Positions 45,414 to 58,392 are shown, counted from the first letter of the stretch. The stretch: 64,000 nt of DNA from Oculatella sp. LEGE 06141 (GCF_015207605.1 NZ_JADEWO010000012.1:78148-142147), one strand, 5' to 3'. Numbers and translations: made by a program. The notes: generated by a model not told the origin, from the sequence alone.

Positions 45414-45731
45414 CTAAACAAAGGATTGCAGCCGTTGAATGAGTTGCTGCGGTTGTAGAACTCCCTCAATCCGATCGACTGGCTCTCCCTGCTTAAATAA
45501 CACCAGCGTTGGCAAGGCATAAACCTGATACTGAGATGCCAGTTGCGGGTAGTTTTCAGTATTAATTTTCACAACGCGGACGCGCTGCTTCATCTCACTA
45601 TTCACCTGTTCCAAAATCTTTGCCATCATTTGGCAGGGACCGCACCAGGGAGCATAAAAATCGACCAGCACAGGTAGATCTGAACTGGAAACAAGGTCTT
45701 GAAAGCTACCGAACTGCTTTTTGGTTGCCAT
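45414..45731 (-). CDS. trxA: Thioredoxin
   Basis: A 105-residue thioredoxin. The active site is VDFYAPWCGPCQMM, the buried Asp region is KKQFGSFQDLVSSSDLPVLV and the cis-Pro is YALPTLVLFKQGEPVDRI. It reduces disulfides in cytoplasmic enzymes, using thioredoxin reductase or ferredoxin-linked reductase. Several thioredoxin types exist in cyanobacteria, so the exact class is not fixed. Divergent from fabG with a 111-bp gap. Confidence 0.93.
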   Translation of the reverse strand: MATKKQFGSFQDLVSSSDLPVLVDFYAPWCGPCQMMAKILEQVNSEMKQRVRVVKINTENYPQLASQYQVYALPTLVLFKQGEPVDRIEGVLQPQQLIQRLQSFV

Positions 45732-45842
45732 ACACGCTAGGTGAGATTAGTCAACTCAATCCTAATCTAACTGACTCACCATCTGCGAGGTTCCCCAAAT
45801 GCCTTAATATAATTGAGCAAAATTTTGTGCGAGGTCACGTTC

Positions 45843-46607
45843 ATGACAGCATCTCCAGCCCCTGCCCAGCGGTTGCAAAACCAGGTTGCGCTTGTCACTG
45901 GTGCCTCACGCGGCATCGGGCGATCGACGGCTCTAGCGCTGGCGGCTGAAGGCGCTAATGTGGTGGTCAACTATGCCAGTTCGAGTCAGGCTGCTGATGC
46001 AGTGGTGGCGGAAATAACCGAAATGGGTTGCGAGGCGATCGCCCTGCAAGCTGATGTTTCTCAGGCCGATCAGGTGGATGCGCTCATCAGTGCCGTGATG
46101 GAGAAATGGGGACGAGTGGATGTTCTGGTCAACAATGCCGGAATCACTCGCGACACACTGCTGCTGCGAATGAAGCCCGAAGAATGGCAGGCTGTGATTA
46201 ACCTTAACCTCACGGGCGTATTCCTCTGCACCAAGGCGGTCAGCAAAATTATGCTGAAGCAAAAATCTGGACGAATTGTTAACATTACCTCCGTCGCTGG
46301 ACAAATGGGCAATCCCGGTCAGGCTAACTACAGTGCGGCAAAGGCAGGGGTAATTGGTTTCACTAAAACGGTCGCCAAAGAGCTAGCCAGTCGCGGTATT
46401 ACTGTCAACGCAGTGGCTCCGGGGTTCATTGCGACCGACATGACCCATGACCTGAAAAGCGATGAGATTCTTAAGTTCATCCCTCTAGGTCGCTATGGTC
46501 AACCCGACGAAGTAGCCGGACTGATTCGCTTCCTGGCTGCCGATCCGGCTGCCGCTTACATCACCGGGCAAGTCATGAACGTGGATGGCGGTATGGTAAT
46601 GGCCTGA
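45843..46607 (+). CDS. fabG: 3-oxoacyl-ACP reductase
   Basis: A 254-residue short-chain dehydrogenase that reduces 3-oxoacyl-ACP with NADPH in fatty acid elongation. The motifs are the cofactor site [15 protein letters not shown], the catalytic [20 protein letters not shown] (Ser, Tyr) with following Lys, and [15 protein letters not shown] 45,843 is chosen; ATG 45,813 adds 10 residues not usual in FabG. It lies upstream of groEL2 but is probably a separate unit, because a CIRCE site intervenes. Confidence 0.93.
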   Translation: MTASPAPAQRLQNQVALVTGASRGIGRSTALALAAEGANVVVNYASSSQAADAVVAEITEMGCEAIALQADVSQADQVDALISAVMEKWGRVDVLVNNAGITRDTLLLRMKPEEWQAVINLNLTGVFLCTKAVSKIMLKQKSGRIVNITSVAGQMGNPGQANYSAAKAGVIGFTKTVAKELASRGITVNAVAPGFIATDMTHDLKSDEILKFIPLGRYGQPDEVAGLIRFLAADPAAAYITGQVMNVDGGMVMA

Positions 46608-46660
46608 GCCGCGTTATTTCATTCTTTGTGGGTCAAGTTCGGGTATCCCTCCACCGAGTT

Positions 46661-48425
<1,765 letters not shown>

Positions 48426-48484
48426 GCCTTACCCTTCAGCCAAGTTTCACCTTAAGTGGTGATGCTTCAAATTAAATAATGTTG

Positions 48485-48524
48485 ATACGTCAGTTCAAGA
48501 ATCAATGAACTGACGTATTTTTTT
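48485..48524 (+). terminator. Rho-independent terminator of groEL2
   Basis: A 13-bp perfect stem, ATACGTCAGTTCA (48,485-48,497) with TGAACTGACGTAT (48,506-48,518), is followed by seven T. It lies 60 bp after the groEL stop. Confidence 0.92.
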
Positions 48525-48747
48525 GGGCGATCGCCCCCTAACCTGAACGTAACCACCCCTGATTAGCTGCTTCATCCCGCCAATTTTGTGGAAAATCCTC
48601 GAAATTTGCCAATTTTTGTTAACTTAACCCTGTTAATCTATCGTTCGGCATATATATCCCTCATTCCATATTGGTATCTAGATCTTATTAGATAGCTCTG
48701 CGGACAACTTTTTGCCGCAACGTGTAAGTTTTAACAACCTAAAAAAC

Positions 48748-50679
48748 ATGAAATCTCCTTTGCGGTTCTTACTACAATTGCCGCCCATTTCAGCTTGTGT
48801 GTTGCTGGGTGTCGTTTCATCTACAGCGATCGCTGCACCCCTCCCCGATGCGGCTGAAATGACCGAAGTTGAACCCGGTGTCGCGGTTCGTTTTGACCGA
48901 TCGTTTAACCGACCTGATGTGACTGAACTGGGCATTACTGAAGATACTAATACTCTAGAATCCAACTTTACAGCCACCATAACGAGTGAGACTAACCCAC
49001 TCATCACAGAGCAATCATTCACTGACTCCATTGCTCTCAATCCTGCAATTCCTGATGCGGTTGTACCAGATAGTACAACGCCAAATTTAACTGATGCTGA
49101 TTTAGCCAGTGCTGATTTAGTTAGTACAGACAGGGGCACGGCTGAACCGATTGAAGCAAGCACCAATGAGGTAGAAGAGGTATTGCTATCCGATGCCATG
49201 TTCACTGTGCCTGCCGCCAATCCGGTGAGCGATCGCAATTCAATGAGTCAACTCACGTCTGTAACGCAGCTCTCGGATGTACAGCCAACTGACTGGGCAT
49301 ACCAGGCGTTGCAGTCTTTGGTGGAACGATATGGTGTCATTGCTGGATATCCCGACGGCACCTATCGCGGCAACCGGGCATTGACCCGTTATGAATTTGC
49401 TGCCGGACTCAATGCGGCTCTCGATCGCATCAATGAATTGATCGCCGCTGGCCTGGCAGAAACCGTGCAGCGAGAAGACCTGGCCACCCTGCAACGCCTG
49501 CAACAAGAGTTTGGTGCAGAGTTAGCCACCCTGCGGGGACGCACCGATGCGTTGGAACTGCGGACGGCACAACTGGAAGCAAACCAGTTTTCTACAACAA
49601 CCGTGCTATTTGGTGAAAACCTGTTGGGCTTATCGAGCGTCGTTGCTGGGGATGATGTAAATGGCAATGAAGTCGATCGCGTTCCTACCTTTGGCTATCG
49701 GGTTCGCCTGAATTTGGAAACCAGTTTTACGGGAGAAGACGCACTCACCACCCGTCTCCAGGCCAGCAACATCACTCCACTGAGTGAGGTAACTGGCACC
49801 AATGAAGGACGGCTTGAATATGACGGAGATAGCAACGATGTTGTCAGCCTGGGACTATTGCGCTATCGTTTCCCGCTCGGCCCCAATACTAATGTGTATT
49901 TAGCGGGAAGGGGCAACGGATTTGTTGATTTGGATGCCTCACAACAGCTCACACCCTACTACGATGGTTCTGCCGTTTCGCTGTTTGCCTTACGGAACCC
50001 CATTTACAATTACTCGTTTGGCACCGGGCTGGGCATTCGACACCTCTTTGGCGATGCGCTGGAATTAAACCTGGGCTATCTCGTTCCTGACACGGGCGAT
50101 CCGGCTCCTGGCGGTGGCTTATTTAACGGCAAATATGGGGCACTGGCGCAGCTAATTGTCTATCCTACGGACAGCATCCGGGTTGGTTTCTCGTACATCA
50201 ATACCTATAGCCCCGGCGATGATGATGGGTTCGGAGTGGCAACCGGGAGCAATTTGGCTAACGATAACTTCGATCGCCCCGTTACCACGAACGCCTACGG
50301 TATCACCAGCACCATCGATATCACTCCAGGAATAGCCTTCACTGGCTGGGTGGGGTATGCTAACCAACGCTATATTGGTCGTGGGGATGGAACGGTGTGG
50401 AACTGGGCTGCCGGATTGGCGTTTCCTGATTTAGGAAATGAAGGCAGTATTGGCGGAATTCTGGTCGGCATGGAGCCTCGGCTGACCGAGATTGATGCCA
50501 CCGTTAACGGCGGCGAAGTGGATGATGATGTCTCGCTCCATGTAGAAGCCTTCTACCGCTATCGCCTGTCAGACAACATTGACATTACACCAGGCGTTAT
50601 CTGGCTCACCGCTCCCAATCATCAGGCCGATAATGATGACCTTGTGGTGGGTGTTGTTCGAACCGTCTTCCGATTTTAA
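48748..50679 (+). CDS. SLH-domain outer-membrane porin (OprB type)
   Basis: A 643-residue exported protein. ATG 48,748 starts a signal peptide ending near STAIAAP. Residues about 60-180 form a T/D/E-rich linker. Next comes one SLH domain (QPTDWAYQALQSLVERYGVI, GYPDGTYRGNRALTRYEFAA), a coiled-coil (LQRLQQEFGAELATLRGRTD) and a beta-barrel to the C-terminal Phe (VVGVVRTVFRF). This is the cyanobacterial iron-uptake/SomA-type porin layout. The SLH domain ties the outer membrane to peptidoglycan-linked polymer while the barrel passes inorganic ions. Single gene. Confidence 0.92.
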   Translation: MKSPLRFLLQLPPISACVLLGVVSSTAIAAPLPDAAEMTEVEPGVAVRFDRSFNRPDVTELGITEDTNTLESNFTATITSETNPLITEQSFTDSIALNPAIPDAVVPDSTTPNLTDADLASADLVSTDRGTAEPIEASTNEVEEVLLSDAMFTVPAANPVSDRNSMSQLTSVTQLSDVQPTDWAYQALQSLVERYGVIAGYPDGTYRGNRALTRYEFAAGLNAALDRINELIAAGLAETVQREDLATLQRLQQEFGAELATLRGRTDALELRTAQLEANQFSTTTVLFGENLLGLSSVVAGDDVNGNEVDRVPTFGYRVRLNLETSFTGEDALTTRLQASNITPLSEVTGTNEGRLEYDGDSNDVVSLGLLRYRFPLGPNTNVYLAGRGNGFVDLDASQQLTPYYDGSAVSLFALRNPIYNYSFGTGLGIRHLFGDALELNLGYLVPDTGDPAPGGGLFNGKYGALAQLIVYPTDSIRVGFSYINTYSPGDDDGFGVATGSNLANDNFDRPVTTNAYGITSTIDITPGIAFTGWVGYANQRYIGRGDGTVWNWAAGLAFPDLGNEGSIGGILVGMEPRLTEIDATVNGGEVDDDVSLHVEAFYRYRLSDNIDITPGVIWLTAPNHQADNDDLVVGVVRTVFRF

Positions 50680-50908
50680 AGAGCAGTTTGAACGCCACTA
50701 AAAACCCGGTCGTTACCGTCGCTCACCTGGAGGGAACCTTAATCTCGGTTTCCCTTTTGGTGGGCGATACCGTTTCAAAGGTAGTGAGGTTGGGGTGAAA
50801 CCAGACCCGTTTGTCGTCAGCAATAGAGCCTTTGACGTTACCTTTGAGTATTACGATTGCTTACAATCGGCTTAACCCTGGCAATCTTAACCCCGGCAAT
50901 CTTAACTC

Positions 50909-52120
50909 ATGGCCACAAAACTCAACCACCTTCTGCCGAAATTTGGTCAATCTGTCAAAGCTATTCCTCGTCAGCTCAAAAATGCCGTTTTGCCTAAACA
51001 AGATGATGAGGATTCTTCGTTTGACTACTTCTATGACGAACCGGGCAGCGCTCCGGGAACGCTGAGCATCGAAGACGACGCGCCAATTCCAACCATTATC
51101 TTAATCGACTACAACGAAGCGAACGCCACCCGTATCCGGGTTCCTACTCCGGAAGAATGCGCCCCCTATTTAGATACCGAGTCGGTGTCCTGGGTCGATG
51201 TGCAGGGGTTGGGCAGTGAGGATATTCTGCAACGATTGGGCAATGTGTTCAGCTTGCATCCATTGGTGCTGGAGGATGTGGTGAATGTGCCCCAACGTCC
51301 GAAGGTTGAAGCCTACGACGATCAACTGCTGATTATTACTCGGATGGTGACCCCCAAAGAGAATGGTCGTGGCTTTCTCAACGAGCAGGTTAGTTTTATT
51401 CTGGGTGAGCATTATTTGCTGACCGTTCAGGAGGAACCAGAGTTCGACACGTTTAACCCGGTGCGCGATCGCATCCGTGCCTGTAAAGGCAGCATTCGTC
51501 GCCACGGGGCAGACTATTTGGCCTATGCGCTGCTGGATACCATTATTGATGGCTTTTTTCCGGTTTTAGAAATTTATGGCGAGCAGATCGAAGAATTAGA
51601 AGATGAAGTGGTAACCAACCCAACCCATGAAACGCTAGAGAAAATCTACGCGATGCGGCGCGAGTTGCTGTCTCTTCGTCGAGCCATCTGGCCGCAGCGA
51701 GATGCGATCAACTCCCTGATTCGAGATGGCAGCAATTTAATTAGTGCCGAGGTCAGCATTTATCTGCGCGATTGTTACGACCATCTGGTTCAGGTGCTGG
51801 ACATGGTCGAAACCTACCGAGAGCTAGCCTCCAGTTTGATGGATGTATACCTCTCATCTGTTAACAACAAAATGAACGAAATTATGAAATTGCTGACGGT
51901 CGTATCCAGCATTTTCATTCCGCTGACCTTTGTGGCGGGTGTCTATGGCATGAACTTTGACCCGGATGTTTCGCCGTACAATATGCCCGAACTGCACTGG
52001 TACTGGGGTTATCCCATCGCAATGGCCGCAATGGGGGGAATTGCGATCGCCCTCATTATCTTCTTCTGGAAACGCGGCTGGTTCGAGAATTTTTCCACCA
52101 TCAAACGAGACGATCCTTGA
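50909..52120 (+). CDS. corA: CorA-type Mg2+/Co2+ transporter
   Basis: A 403-residue inner-membrane channel. A large cytoplasmic N-terminal alpha/beta domain and long helix (ETYRELASSLMDVYLSSVNN) are followed by two membrane helices near the C terminus. The signature YGMNF lies in FVAGVYGMNFDPDVSPYNMP, with a final SPYNMPELHWYWGYP loop. It forms a pentameric pore driven by membrane potential. Upstream there is a 17-bp direct repeat (about 50,876-50,908, GGCAATCTTAACCCC-like). ATG 50,909 starts right after it. Confidence 0.93.
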   Translation: MATKLNHLLPKFGQSVKAIPRQLKNAVLPKQDDEDSSFDYFYDEPGSAPGTLSIEDDAPIPTIILIDYNEANATRIRVPTPEECAPYLDTESVSWVDVQGLGSEDILQRLGNVFSLHPLVLEDVVNVPQRPKVEAYDDQLLIITRMVTPKENGRGFLNEQVSFILGEHYLLTVQEEPEFDTFNPVRDRIRACKGSIRRHGADYLAYALLDTIIDGFFPVLEIYGEQIEELEDEVVTNPTHETLEKIYAMRRELLSLRRAIWPQRDAINSLIRDGSNLISAEVSIYLRDCYDHLVQVLDMVETYRELASSLMDVYLSSVNNKMNEIMKLLTVVSSIFIPLTFVAGVYGMNFDPDVSPYNMPELHWYWGYPIAMAAMGGIAIALIIFFWKRGWFENFSTIKRDDP

Positions 52121-52336
52121 ATACAATTGAGCAAACACGATCGAGCAACGGCAACCCAGATGGAGCCGCAACCGATCGCAGGATGGTTTCGTAGCGATCG
52201 GCACACTATCGCGGTTCAAGGTTGGGCAAGATAGCAAAATTCCGGCAATCGATTCCTTACTTTTAAAATTGGTTCACAAGCGGCTATCTACTGGTGATAG
52301 GATTTCTACGACTAGCCCATAACCCTCTGAAACTGT

Positions 52337-52852
52337 ATGGATCTCAAGGCTCTTATTCGTGACATCCCCGACTTTCCAAAGCCCGGTATCACCTTCCGCG
52401 ACATTACTACCCTGCTCCGTGATCCAGAGGGGTTGCGCTACACGATCGATACGCTAGCCGAGAAGTGCGCTCATTTTAATATCGATTACGTGGTTGGTAT
52501 GGAGTCAAGAGGCTTTATTTTTGGCACACCCCTGGCGTATAAGCTGGGGGTTGGCTTTATTCCAGTCCGAAAGCCAGGGAAATTACCGGGCGCAGTCCAT
52601 TCGGTTGAATATGAACTGGAATACGGCATGGATCGGCTGGAAGTTCACCAAGACGCATTCCACTCCTCCTGCCGGGTTTTAATTGTGGATGACTTAATTG
52701 CCACAGGCGGCACTGCCGCCGCAACGGCTCAACTGGTTCAGCGCAGCGGCTGCGAACTCGTTGGTTTTGGTTTTATCATCGAACTAACAGGTTTAGGAGG
52801 CCGCCAAAAGTTGCCTTCGGATGCGCCTGTTATTACGCTGATTGAGTATTAA
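52337..52852 (+). CDS. apt: Adenine phosphoribosyltransferase
   Basis: A 171-residue salvage enzyme that makes AMP from adenine and PRPP. Marks are [20 protein letters not shown] at the N terminus, [20 protein letters not shown], and the PRPP-binding [20 protein letters not shown]. Length is typical. It stands 94 bp upstream of the ABC permease gene, perhaps one transcript by chance of spacing. Confidence 0.96.
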   Translation: MDLKALIRDIPDFPKPGITFRDITTLLRDPEGLRYTIDTLAEKCAHFNIDYVVGMESRGFIFGTPLAYKLGVGFIPVRKPGKLPGAVHSVEYELEYGMDRLEVHQDAFHSSCRVLIVDDLIATGGTAAATAQLVQRSGCELVGFGFIIELTGLGGRQKLPSDAPVITLIEY

Positions 52853-52946
52853 GGTTGAGTACTAAGGGACAGACGGTTGGGCAGACGATCAGCACTCCCC
52901 TAGCCTCATATGCCCTTATCTCTATCCCGACCCTATTTTGTGAGCC

Positions 52947-54008
52947 ATGACTTCCACTCGAGTCTCTCCTATTCGGCAACGGTTTCAGTCGTTTCTCGAT
53001 CGCGTCGGCGACATCATTCGGGGCGAAACGTTTGTTTACATCGTTAAGCGGTTGCTGCAAGCGCTGCTAACGCTGTTTCTGGCGTCGGCGTTGAGCTTCT
53101 TCATTATTCAACTGGCTCCCGGCAACTTTCTAGACACGATTCGGCAAAATCCGCAAATTTCGGAAGAGACGATTAACCAGCTAGAACAGCAGTTTGGCTT
53201 GGATAAACCCGCGATCGAGCAATACTTTCTCTGGTTGCAGCAAATCGTCACCCAGGGCGATTTTGGCATCAGCTTCGCCTATCAGCGATCGGTTACATCG
53301 CTGTTGCTAGAACGGATCCCGGCAACATTGCTGCTATCGCTGTCGTCGCTGCTGGTCACCTGGGCGATCGCCGTTCCGCTGGGCATCATTGGCGCGGTTC
53401 ATCAAAACAAAGTGGTCGATCGGGTTCTGCGCGTCCTCAGCTACATCGGTCAGGGATTCCCCACCCTGATTACCGGACTGCTGCTGCTTTACTTAGCCCA
53501 ACTGCTATCGCCCATCTTTCCGGTGGGCGGCATGACCAGTATTGATCATGCTGACCTGACTCCCCTCGGCAAAGTGGTGGATATTGCCTGGCACATGATC
53601 TTGCCAACGATCGCCCTCAGTATCACCAGCTTTGCCGGATTGCAGCGCATCACTCGCGGTGAACTGCTCGACGTGCTGCGCCAAGACTACATCCAGACCG
53701 CACGGGCAAAGGGGTTGCCAGAAAATCGCGTTATCTACATTCACGCCCTTCGCAACGCGGTTAACCCCCTCGTCACCCTGTTGGGGTTTGAGTTTGCCGG
53801 ATTGCTCGGTGGAGCCTTCATCACCGAAAACTTTTTCAACTGGCCAGGTTTGGGTCGTTTGATTTTACAGGCTGTTACGGCTCAAGACCTTTATCTGGTT
53901 ATGGCTAGTTTGATGATGGGTGCCGTTATGCTGATCATCGGCAACCTCCTCGCCGATCTGATGCTCACCGTCGTCGATCCGCGGATCAACCTCTCTGAAA
54001 TGAACTAG
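52947..54008 (+). CDS. DppB-type ABC permease (peptide/nickel family)
   Basis: A 353-residue membrane protein with about six helices. A first helix (LLQALLTLFLASALSFFIIQ) and the soluble loop ISEETINQLEQQFGLDKPAI precede the permease core. The ATPase-coupling EAA loop is LRQDYIQTARAKGLPENRVI followed by HALRNAVNPL. FAGLLGGAFITENFFNWPGL is characteristic of DppB/OppB proteins. It should pair with a DppC-like permease, two ATPases or one fused ATPase, and a binding protein. None of these is nearby, as is common in cyanobacteria, where the system is dispersed. Confidence 0.9.
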   Translation: MTSTRVSPIRQRFQSFLDRVGDIIRGETFVYIVKRLLQALLTLFLASALSFFIIQLAPGNFLDTIRQNPQISEETINQLEQQFGLDKPAIEQYFLWLQQIVTQGDFGISFAYQRSVTSLLLERIPATLLLSLSSLLVTWAIAVPLGIIGAVHQNKVVDRVLRVLSYIGQGFPTLITGLLLLYLAQLLSPIFPVGGMTSIDHADLTPLGKVVDIAWHMILPTIALSITSFAGLQRITRGELLDVLRQDYIQTARAKGLPENRVIYIHALRNAVNPLVTLLGFEFAGLLGGAFITENFFNWPGLGRLILQAVTAQDLYLVMASLMMGAVMLIIGNLLADLMLTVVDPRINLSEMN

Positions 54009-54247
54009 ACCTCTGCCCCTGGGTCTACCGTACATCCGGGCGAACATTCAACCTGTCCCCCACTTCTCAATCTGTCCTTCTTACATCAACCCCGTCCCTC
54101 TTTCAGATAAGATGGAGGAATGCCAAAACTCTGACCGTCCCTCTGGCGCACCTCAGCCGTTACTGATTGAGGCTTGCCAAGCCAGGTAGGGATGGAAATG
54201 GGATTGGTTGTTTAACATTAGCTGCCGCGTCCACGAAAGGATAGTTT

Positions 54248-54493
54248 ATGAGCCAAGAGGAAATTTTCGAGAAAGTCCAAAAGATCGTTGCCGATCAGCT
54301 TAGCGTTGATCCAAACGAAGTAAAGCCAGAAGCAAGTTTTGCCAACGATCTGGGGGCTGATTCCCTTGACACGGTCGAATTAGTGATGGCACTAGAAGAA
54401 GAATTTGATATTGAAATTCCAGATGAAGCGGCAGAGAACATTGCTACTGTTCAGTCTGCCGTGGACTATATCAATAGCAAAGTTGCTGCCTAA
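54248..54493 (+). CDS. acpP: Acyl carrier protein
   Basis: An 81-residue acidic helical protein. The phosphopantetheine attachment Ser is in [23 protein letters not shown] 54,248 follows AAAGGATAG. It carries growing acyl chains for FabG, FabF and other fatty acid synthase enzymes. fabF follows after 132 bp, the usual acpP-fabF order. Confidence 0.97.
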   Translation: MSQEEIFEKVQKIVADQLSVDPNEVKPEASFANDLGADSLDTVELVMALEEEFDIEIPDEAAENIATVQSAVDYINSKVAA

Positions 54494-54625
54494 GCGTTAA
54501 CGATTGAGCCTCAACGATTGGGGATAAAGGGACAAGCGTAGTAACATTGCTCTGATTTCCCCAGTTCTGTTTTACTCATTTACCTGTTTTGTGTTCTGGG
54601 TATTTGATCCCTTGAGACTGCCGTC

Positions 54626-55885
54626 ATGACAAGTTCTGATTCTGGGTTGAAGCGGGTCGTCATCACTGGTCTTGGTGCGATTACGCCAATTGGAAATACG
54701 CTCGCTGACTATTGGGAAGGGCTGTTAAGCGGGCGGAACGGGATTGGCCCTATCACGTTATTTGATGCGTCTCGCCACGATTGTCGAATTGCGGGCGAGG
54801 TGAAGGGCTTTGACCCCCACGAGTATTTAGACCGCAAAGATGCGAAGCGCATGGATCGATTTGCACAGTTTGCTGTATCTGCCAGCAAACAAGCGATCGC
54901 CAATGCTGGACTGGAGATTAATGACTTAAACGCCGAACAAATTGGTGTCATCATTGGGACCGGGATTGGTGGTCTCAAAGTGATGGAAGAACAGCAGGAA
55001 ATCTATCTCAACAAAGGGCCGGATCGCTGTAGTCCCTTTATGGTGCCGATGATGATCGCCAACATGGCGGCGGGGCTAACGGCGATTCATCTAGGAGCAA
55101 AGGGGCCAAATTCTTGCACGGTAACGGCCTGTGCGGCGGGTGCTAATGCCGTGGGCGATGCCTTCCGGTTGGTGCAACGAGGATATGCCCAGGCGATGAT
55201 TTGCGGCGGCACAGAAGCGGCGGTCACACCGTTGTCGGTTGCCGGATTTGCGGCGTGTCGAGCCATGACTACCTGCAATGACGATCCAGCCCATGCCAGT
55301 CGTCCGTTCGATCGCGATCGCGACGGCTTTGTCCTGGGTGAAGGTGCTGGCGTTCTCATCCTGGAGGAGCTAGAACATGCGCTTAGCCGGGGAGCCAAAA
55401 TTTATGCTGAAATTGTTGGCTATGGAATGACGTGCGACGCATACCACATGACCAATATTGCTCCCGAAGGCGAGGGCGCAGCCAGAGCGATTTCGCTGTG
55501 TCTAAAGGATGCGGGGCTAACGCCCGACCAGGTGAGTTACATCAACGCCCACGGTACCAGTACCCCGGTTAATGACCCGAACGAAACGGCAGCCATTAAA
55601 ACCGCGCTGGGTGACCATGCTTATCGGGTAGCCATCAGCTCAACCAAATCGATGACCGGGCACCTGTTGGGTGGTTCCGGCGGCATTGAAGCGGTGGCGG
55701 CAACCCTGGCGGTGGCAAACGATCAGGTTCCCCCCACCATCAATCTGGAAAATGTCGATCCAAAGTGCGACCTCGACTATGTGCCCAATCAAAGCCGCAG
55801 TCAACCTGTGGAAGTGGTGCTTTCCAACTCGTTTGGCTTCGGTGGTCACAATGTTACGCTAGCGTTTAGGAAATATCGGCAGTAG
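54626..55885 (+). CDS. fabF: 3-oxoacyl-ACP synthase II
   Basis: A 419-residue condensing enzyme that extends acyl-ACP with malonyl-ACP. The active Cys is in NSCTVTACAAGANAVGDAFR, the His residues are in INAHGTSTPVND and SMTGHLLGGSGG, and the Lys is in SSTKSMTGH. RVVITGLGAITPIGNT at the start and SNSFGFGGHNVTLAFRK at the end are typical. ATG 54,626 gives the usual length. It lies between acpP and transketolase, an order seen across cyanobacteria. Confidence 0.97.
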   Translation: MTSSDSGLKRVVITGLGAITPIGNTLADYWEGLLSGRNGIGPITLFDASRHDCRIAGEVKGFDPHEYLDRKDAKRMDRFAQFAVSASKQAIANAGLEINDLNAEQIGVIIGTGIGGLKVMEEQQEIYLNKGPDRCSPFMVPMMIANMAAGLTAIHLGAKGPNSCTVTACAAGANAVGDAFRLVQRGYAQAMICGGTEAAVTPLSVAGFAACRAMTTCNDDPAHASRPFDRDRDGFVLGEGAGVLILEELEHALSRGAKIYAEIVGYGMTCDAYHMTNIAPEGEGAARAISLCLKDAGLTPDQVSYINAHGTSTPVNDPNETAAIKTALGDHAYRVAISSTKSMTGHLLGGSGGIEAVAATLAVANDQVPPTINLENVDPKCDLDYVPNQSRSQPVEVVLSNSFGFGGHNVTLAFRKYRQ

Positions 55886-56254
55886 AGGTATCCACTGCTG
55901 CAAGACGCAGCCAAGAGCTGGCAAGACGTGAACCAATTTGCTTTATTGGCTGGTGAGCTTACGCCGGGTGAACCTCGTCAGGCTGTAGCCTCAGGGTGGA
56001 GGGGCGCTTACCGTTTGTTTTTGCCCTGAAGCGATACACTACCCATAGGAGCGATAAGTATAGTTGCCTATCGCTCTGCGGTTTGGTTTGCTGTTGTGCG
56101 TCAGGATTCTTGCCCCACAATCCTGCTGATGGGATGATGGATTTACAGCCTAAGGGCAATCCACGTTATTTCAATCCTTTTGTTTGATCCTGCTGATTTG
56201 TCATGGCAAACATGGCTTGTCAAGTGTCACACCGTCGTTGAGTAGATAAAGATC
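55886..56254. other. Gap between fabF and transketolase
   Basis: 369 bp. A possible stem (GGTGAGC near 55,951 with GCTTACC near 56,006) and a hairpin around GAGCGATAAG/CTATCGCTC (about 56,048-56,076) suggest RNA structure in the transketolase leader or a terminator of fabF. No supported gene. Confidence 0.35.
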
Positions 56255-58258
56255 ATGGCTGTTGCAACCCAATCCCTCGAAGAACTCTGTATTAATTCCA
56301 TTCGCTTTTTGGCGATCGATGCTGTCCAGAAGGCAAACTCTGGGCATCCCGGTCTGCCGATGGGCGCGGCTCCAATGGCATTTGTCCTTTGGGATCGGTT
56401 CATGCGGTACAACCCCAAAAATCCGCAGTGGTTTAACCGCGATCGCTTCATTCTCTCCGGTGGACATGGCTGCATGTTGCAGTATGCGCTACTTTACTTG
56501 ACCGGGTACGACAGCGTCAGTATCGAAGACATCAAACAGTTCCGGCAGTGGGAGTCTAGAACGCCAGGGCACCCAGAGAACTTTGAAACCGAAGGTATAG
56601 AAGTCACCACTGGGCCACTGGGTCAGGGAATTTCTAATGGTGTTGGGTTGGCCATGGCCGAGGCGCATCTGGCGGCTCAATTTAACAAGTCCGATCTGTC
56701 TCTCGTCGATCACTACACCTATGTCATTGCCACCGATGGCGACCTGATGGAGGGTGTTTCCGCCGAGGCGTGTTCTCTGGCAGGGCATCTGGGTCTGGGT
56801 AAATTAATCGTGCTTTACGATGACAACCTGATCTCGTTGGATGGCGATACCAGCCTCTCATTTACCGAAGATGTTACCCAGCGCTATGAGAGCTACGGCT
56901 GGCATGTGCAGATGGTGGAAGACGGCAACACCGACATTGACGGAATTCATAAGGCGATCGAAACTGCTAAATCGGTCACCGACAAGCCTTCTATCATTCG
57001 CGTTCGCACTACAATTGGCTACGGTTCGCCCAATAAAGCACACACCCACACCGCCCACGGTTCGCCGCTAGGAGGAGATGAAGTGCAGGCTACCCGTGAA
57101 CACCTGGGTTGGCAACATGAGCCGTTTGTCATTCCGGATGATGTGCTGAGCCATTACCGCAAGTCTATTCAGCGCGGTGCCGATGCTGAGGCAGAGTGGA
57201 ACCAGCTATTGCAGGAATATGAAACGAAGTATCCCAACGAGGCGACTGAGTTCAAGCGGCTCTTGAGCGGCAAACTGCCTGACCAGTGGGAGAAAGCGCT
57301 GCCTACCTTTACCCCAGACGATAAAGCAGACGCAACCCGTAACCTCTCTGGTAATGTGCTGAACGCTATTTCTGGCGTTTTACCAGAGCTGTTTGGCGGT
57401 TCGGCAGACCTGGCTTCCTCGAACAAAACCCTGCTGAAAGGGGCTGGCAATTTCCAGAAGGGCGAATATACAGGCCGCAACATCTGGTTTGGCGTTCGTG
57501 AGCATGGCATGGGCGCAATCTGTAACGGCCTGGGACGGCACGGCGGTGTCATTCCCTACGGGGCAACGTTCCTGGTGTTTACTGACTATATGCGTGGTGC
57601 CATTCGTCTGTCGGCGTTGTCTCGCACGCAGGTGATCTGGATTATGACCCACGACTCGATCGCCCTGGGTGAAGACGGCCCAACCCACCAACCCGTTGAG
57701 CATGTCGCTAGCCTGCGGACGATTCCTAACCTGGTTGTGATGCGTCCGGCGGATGGGAATGAAACCTCTGGCGCATACAAAGCGGCGGTTGAGCGTCGTG
57801 AAGGGCCAACGCTGCTGGCGCTATCTCGTCAAAATCTGCCAAACCTGGCTGGTTCATCGATTGAGAACACGCTGAAGGGCGGTTACATTTTGTCGGACAG
57901 CGACGGCACGCCCGACATCATCTTGATTGGAACGGGCGGAGAACTGCATCTCTGTGCCGAGGCTGCCGACAAACTGCGGGGCGAGGGTAAGAAAGTGCGA
58001 GTGGTTTCTATGCCCAGCATGGAACTGTTTGAAGCCCAAGACGAAGCCTACCGCGAGTCGGTGTTGCCTAAGTCGGTGGTGAAGCGGTTGTCGGTAGAGG
58101 CAGGAACGAGCTTTGGCTGGCACCGTTATGTGGGTCTAGACGGTGTTGCTGTCTCGATCGATCGCTTTGGCGCATCTGCACCAGGAACGATCGCGCTAGA
58201 GAAATTTGGCTTCACCACCGAGAACGTGCTTGCCAAAGCCAAAGCGCTGTTGGGCTAA
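56255..58258 (+). CDS. tkt: Transketolase
   Basis: A 667-residue thiamine-diphosphate enzyme of the Calvin and pentose phosphate cycles. Marks are [20 protein letters not shown], the ThDP motif [34 protein letters not shown], and [20 protein letters not shown] in the pyrimidine half with [20 protein letters not shown]. Length and ATG 56,255 are normal. A strong terminator follows. Confidence 0.97.
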   Translation: MAVATQSLEELCINSIRFLAIDAVQKANSGHPGLPMGAAPMAFVLWDRFMRYNPKNPQWFNRDRFILSGGHGCMLQYALLYLTGYDSVSIEDIKQFRQWESRTPGHPENFETEGIEVTTGPLGQGISNGVGLAMAEAHLAAQFNKSDLSLVDHYTYVIATDGDLMEGVSAEACSLAGHLGLGKLIVLYDDNLISLDGDTSLSFTEDVTQRYESYGWHVQMVEDGNTDIDGIHKAIETAKSVTDKPSIIRVRTTIGYGSPNKAHTHTAHGSPLGGDEVQATREHLGWQHEPFVIPDDVLSHYRKSIQRGADAEAEWNQLLQEYETKYPNEATEFKRLLSGKLPDQWEKALPTFTPDDKADATRNLSGNVLNAISGVLPELFGGSADLASSNKTLLKGAGNFQKGEYTGRNIWFGVREHGMGAICNGLGRHGGVIPYGATFLVFTDYMRGAIRLSALSRTQVIWIMTHDSIALGEDGPTHQPVEHVASLRTIPNLVVMRPADGNETSGAYKAAVERREGPTLLALSRQNLPNLAGSSIENTLKGGYILSDSDGTPDIILIGTGGELHLCAEAADKLRGEGKKVRVVSMPSMELFEAQDEAYRESVLPKSVVKRLSVEAGTSFGWHRYVGLDGVAVSIDRFGASAPGTIALEKFGFTTENVLAKAKALLG

Positions 58259-58283
58259 TCCATAACCGTTCCTTTACACAAAC

Positions 58284-58314
58284 AAAAGCCCTCCCTTACA
58301 GGAGGGCTTTTCTG
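58284..58314 (+). terminator. Rho-independent terminator of transketolase
   Basis: An 11-bp perfect stem, AAAAGCCCTCC (58,284-58,294) with GGAGGGCTTTT (58,301-58,311), has its T tract in the stem end. It lies 26 bp after the stop codon. Confidence 0.9.
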
Positions 58315-58392
58315 CTGTCTGGACAGGTAGAGAGGCGATGGATGGTATCTCTACCCATGCCCGGTACACCAACTGAAACACGACACTCAGGC

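Noticed and set aside
55996..56187. Cysteine-rich open frame before transketolase
   Set aside because: No ribosome site, odd composition, and likely leader or terminator structure in the same DNA.
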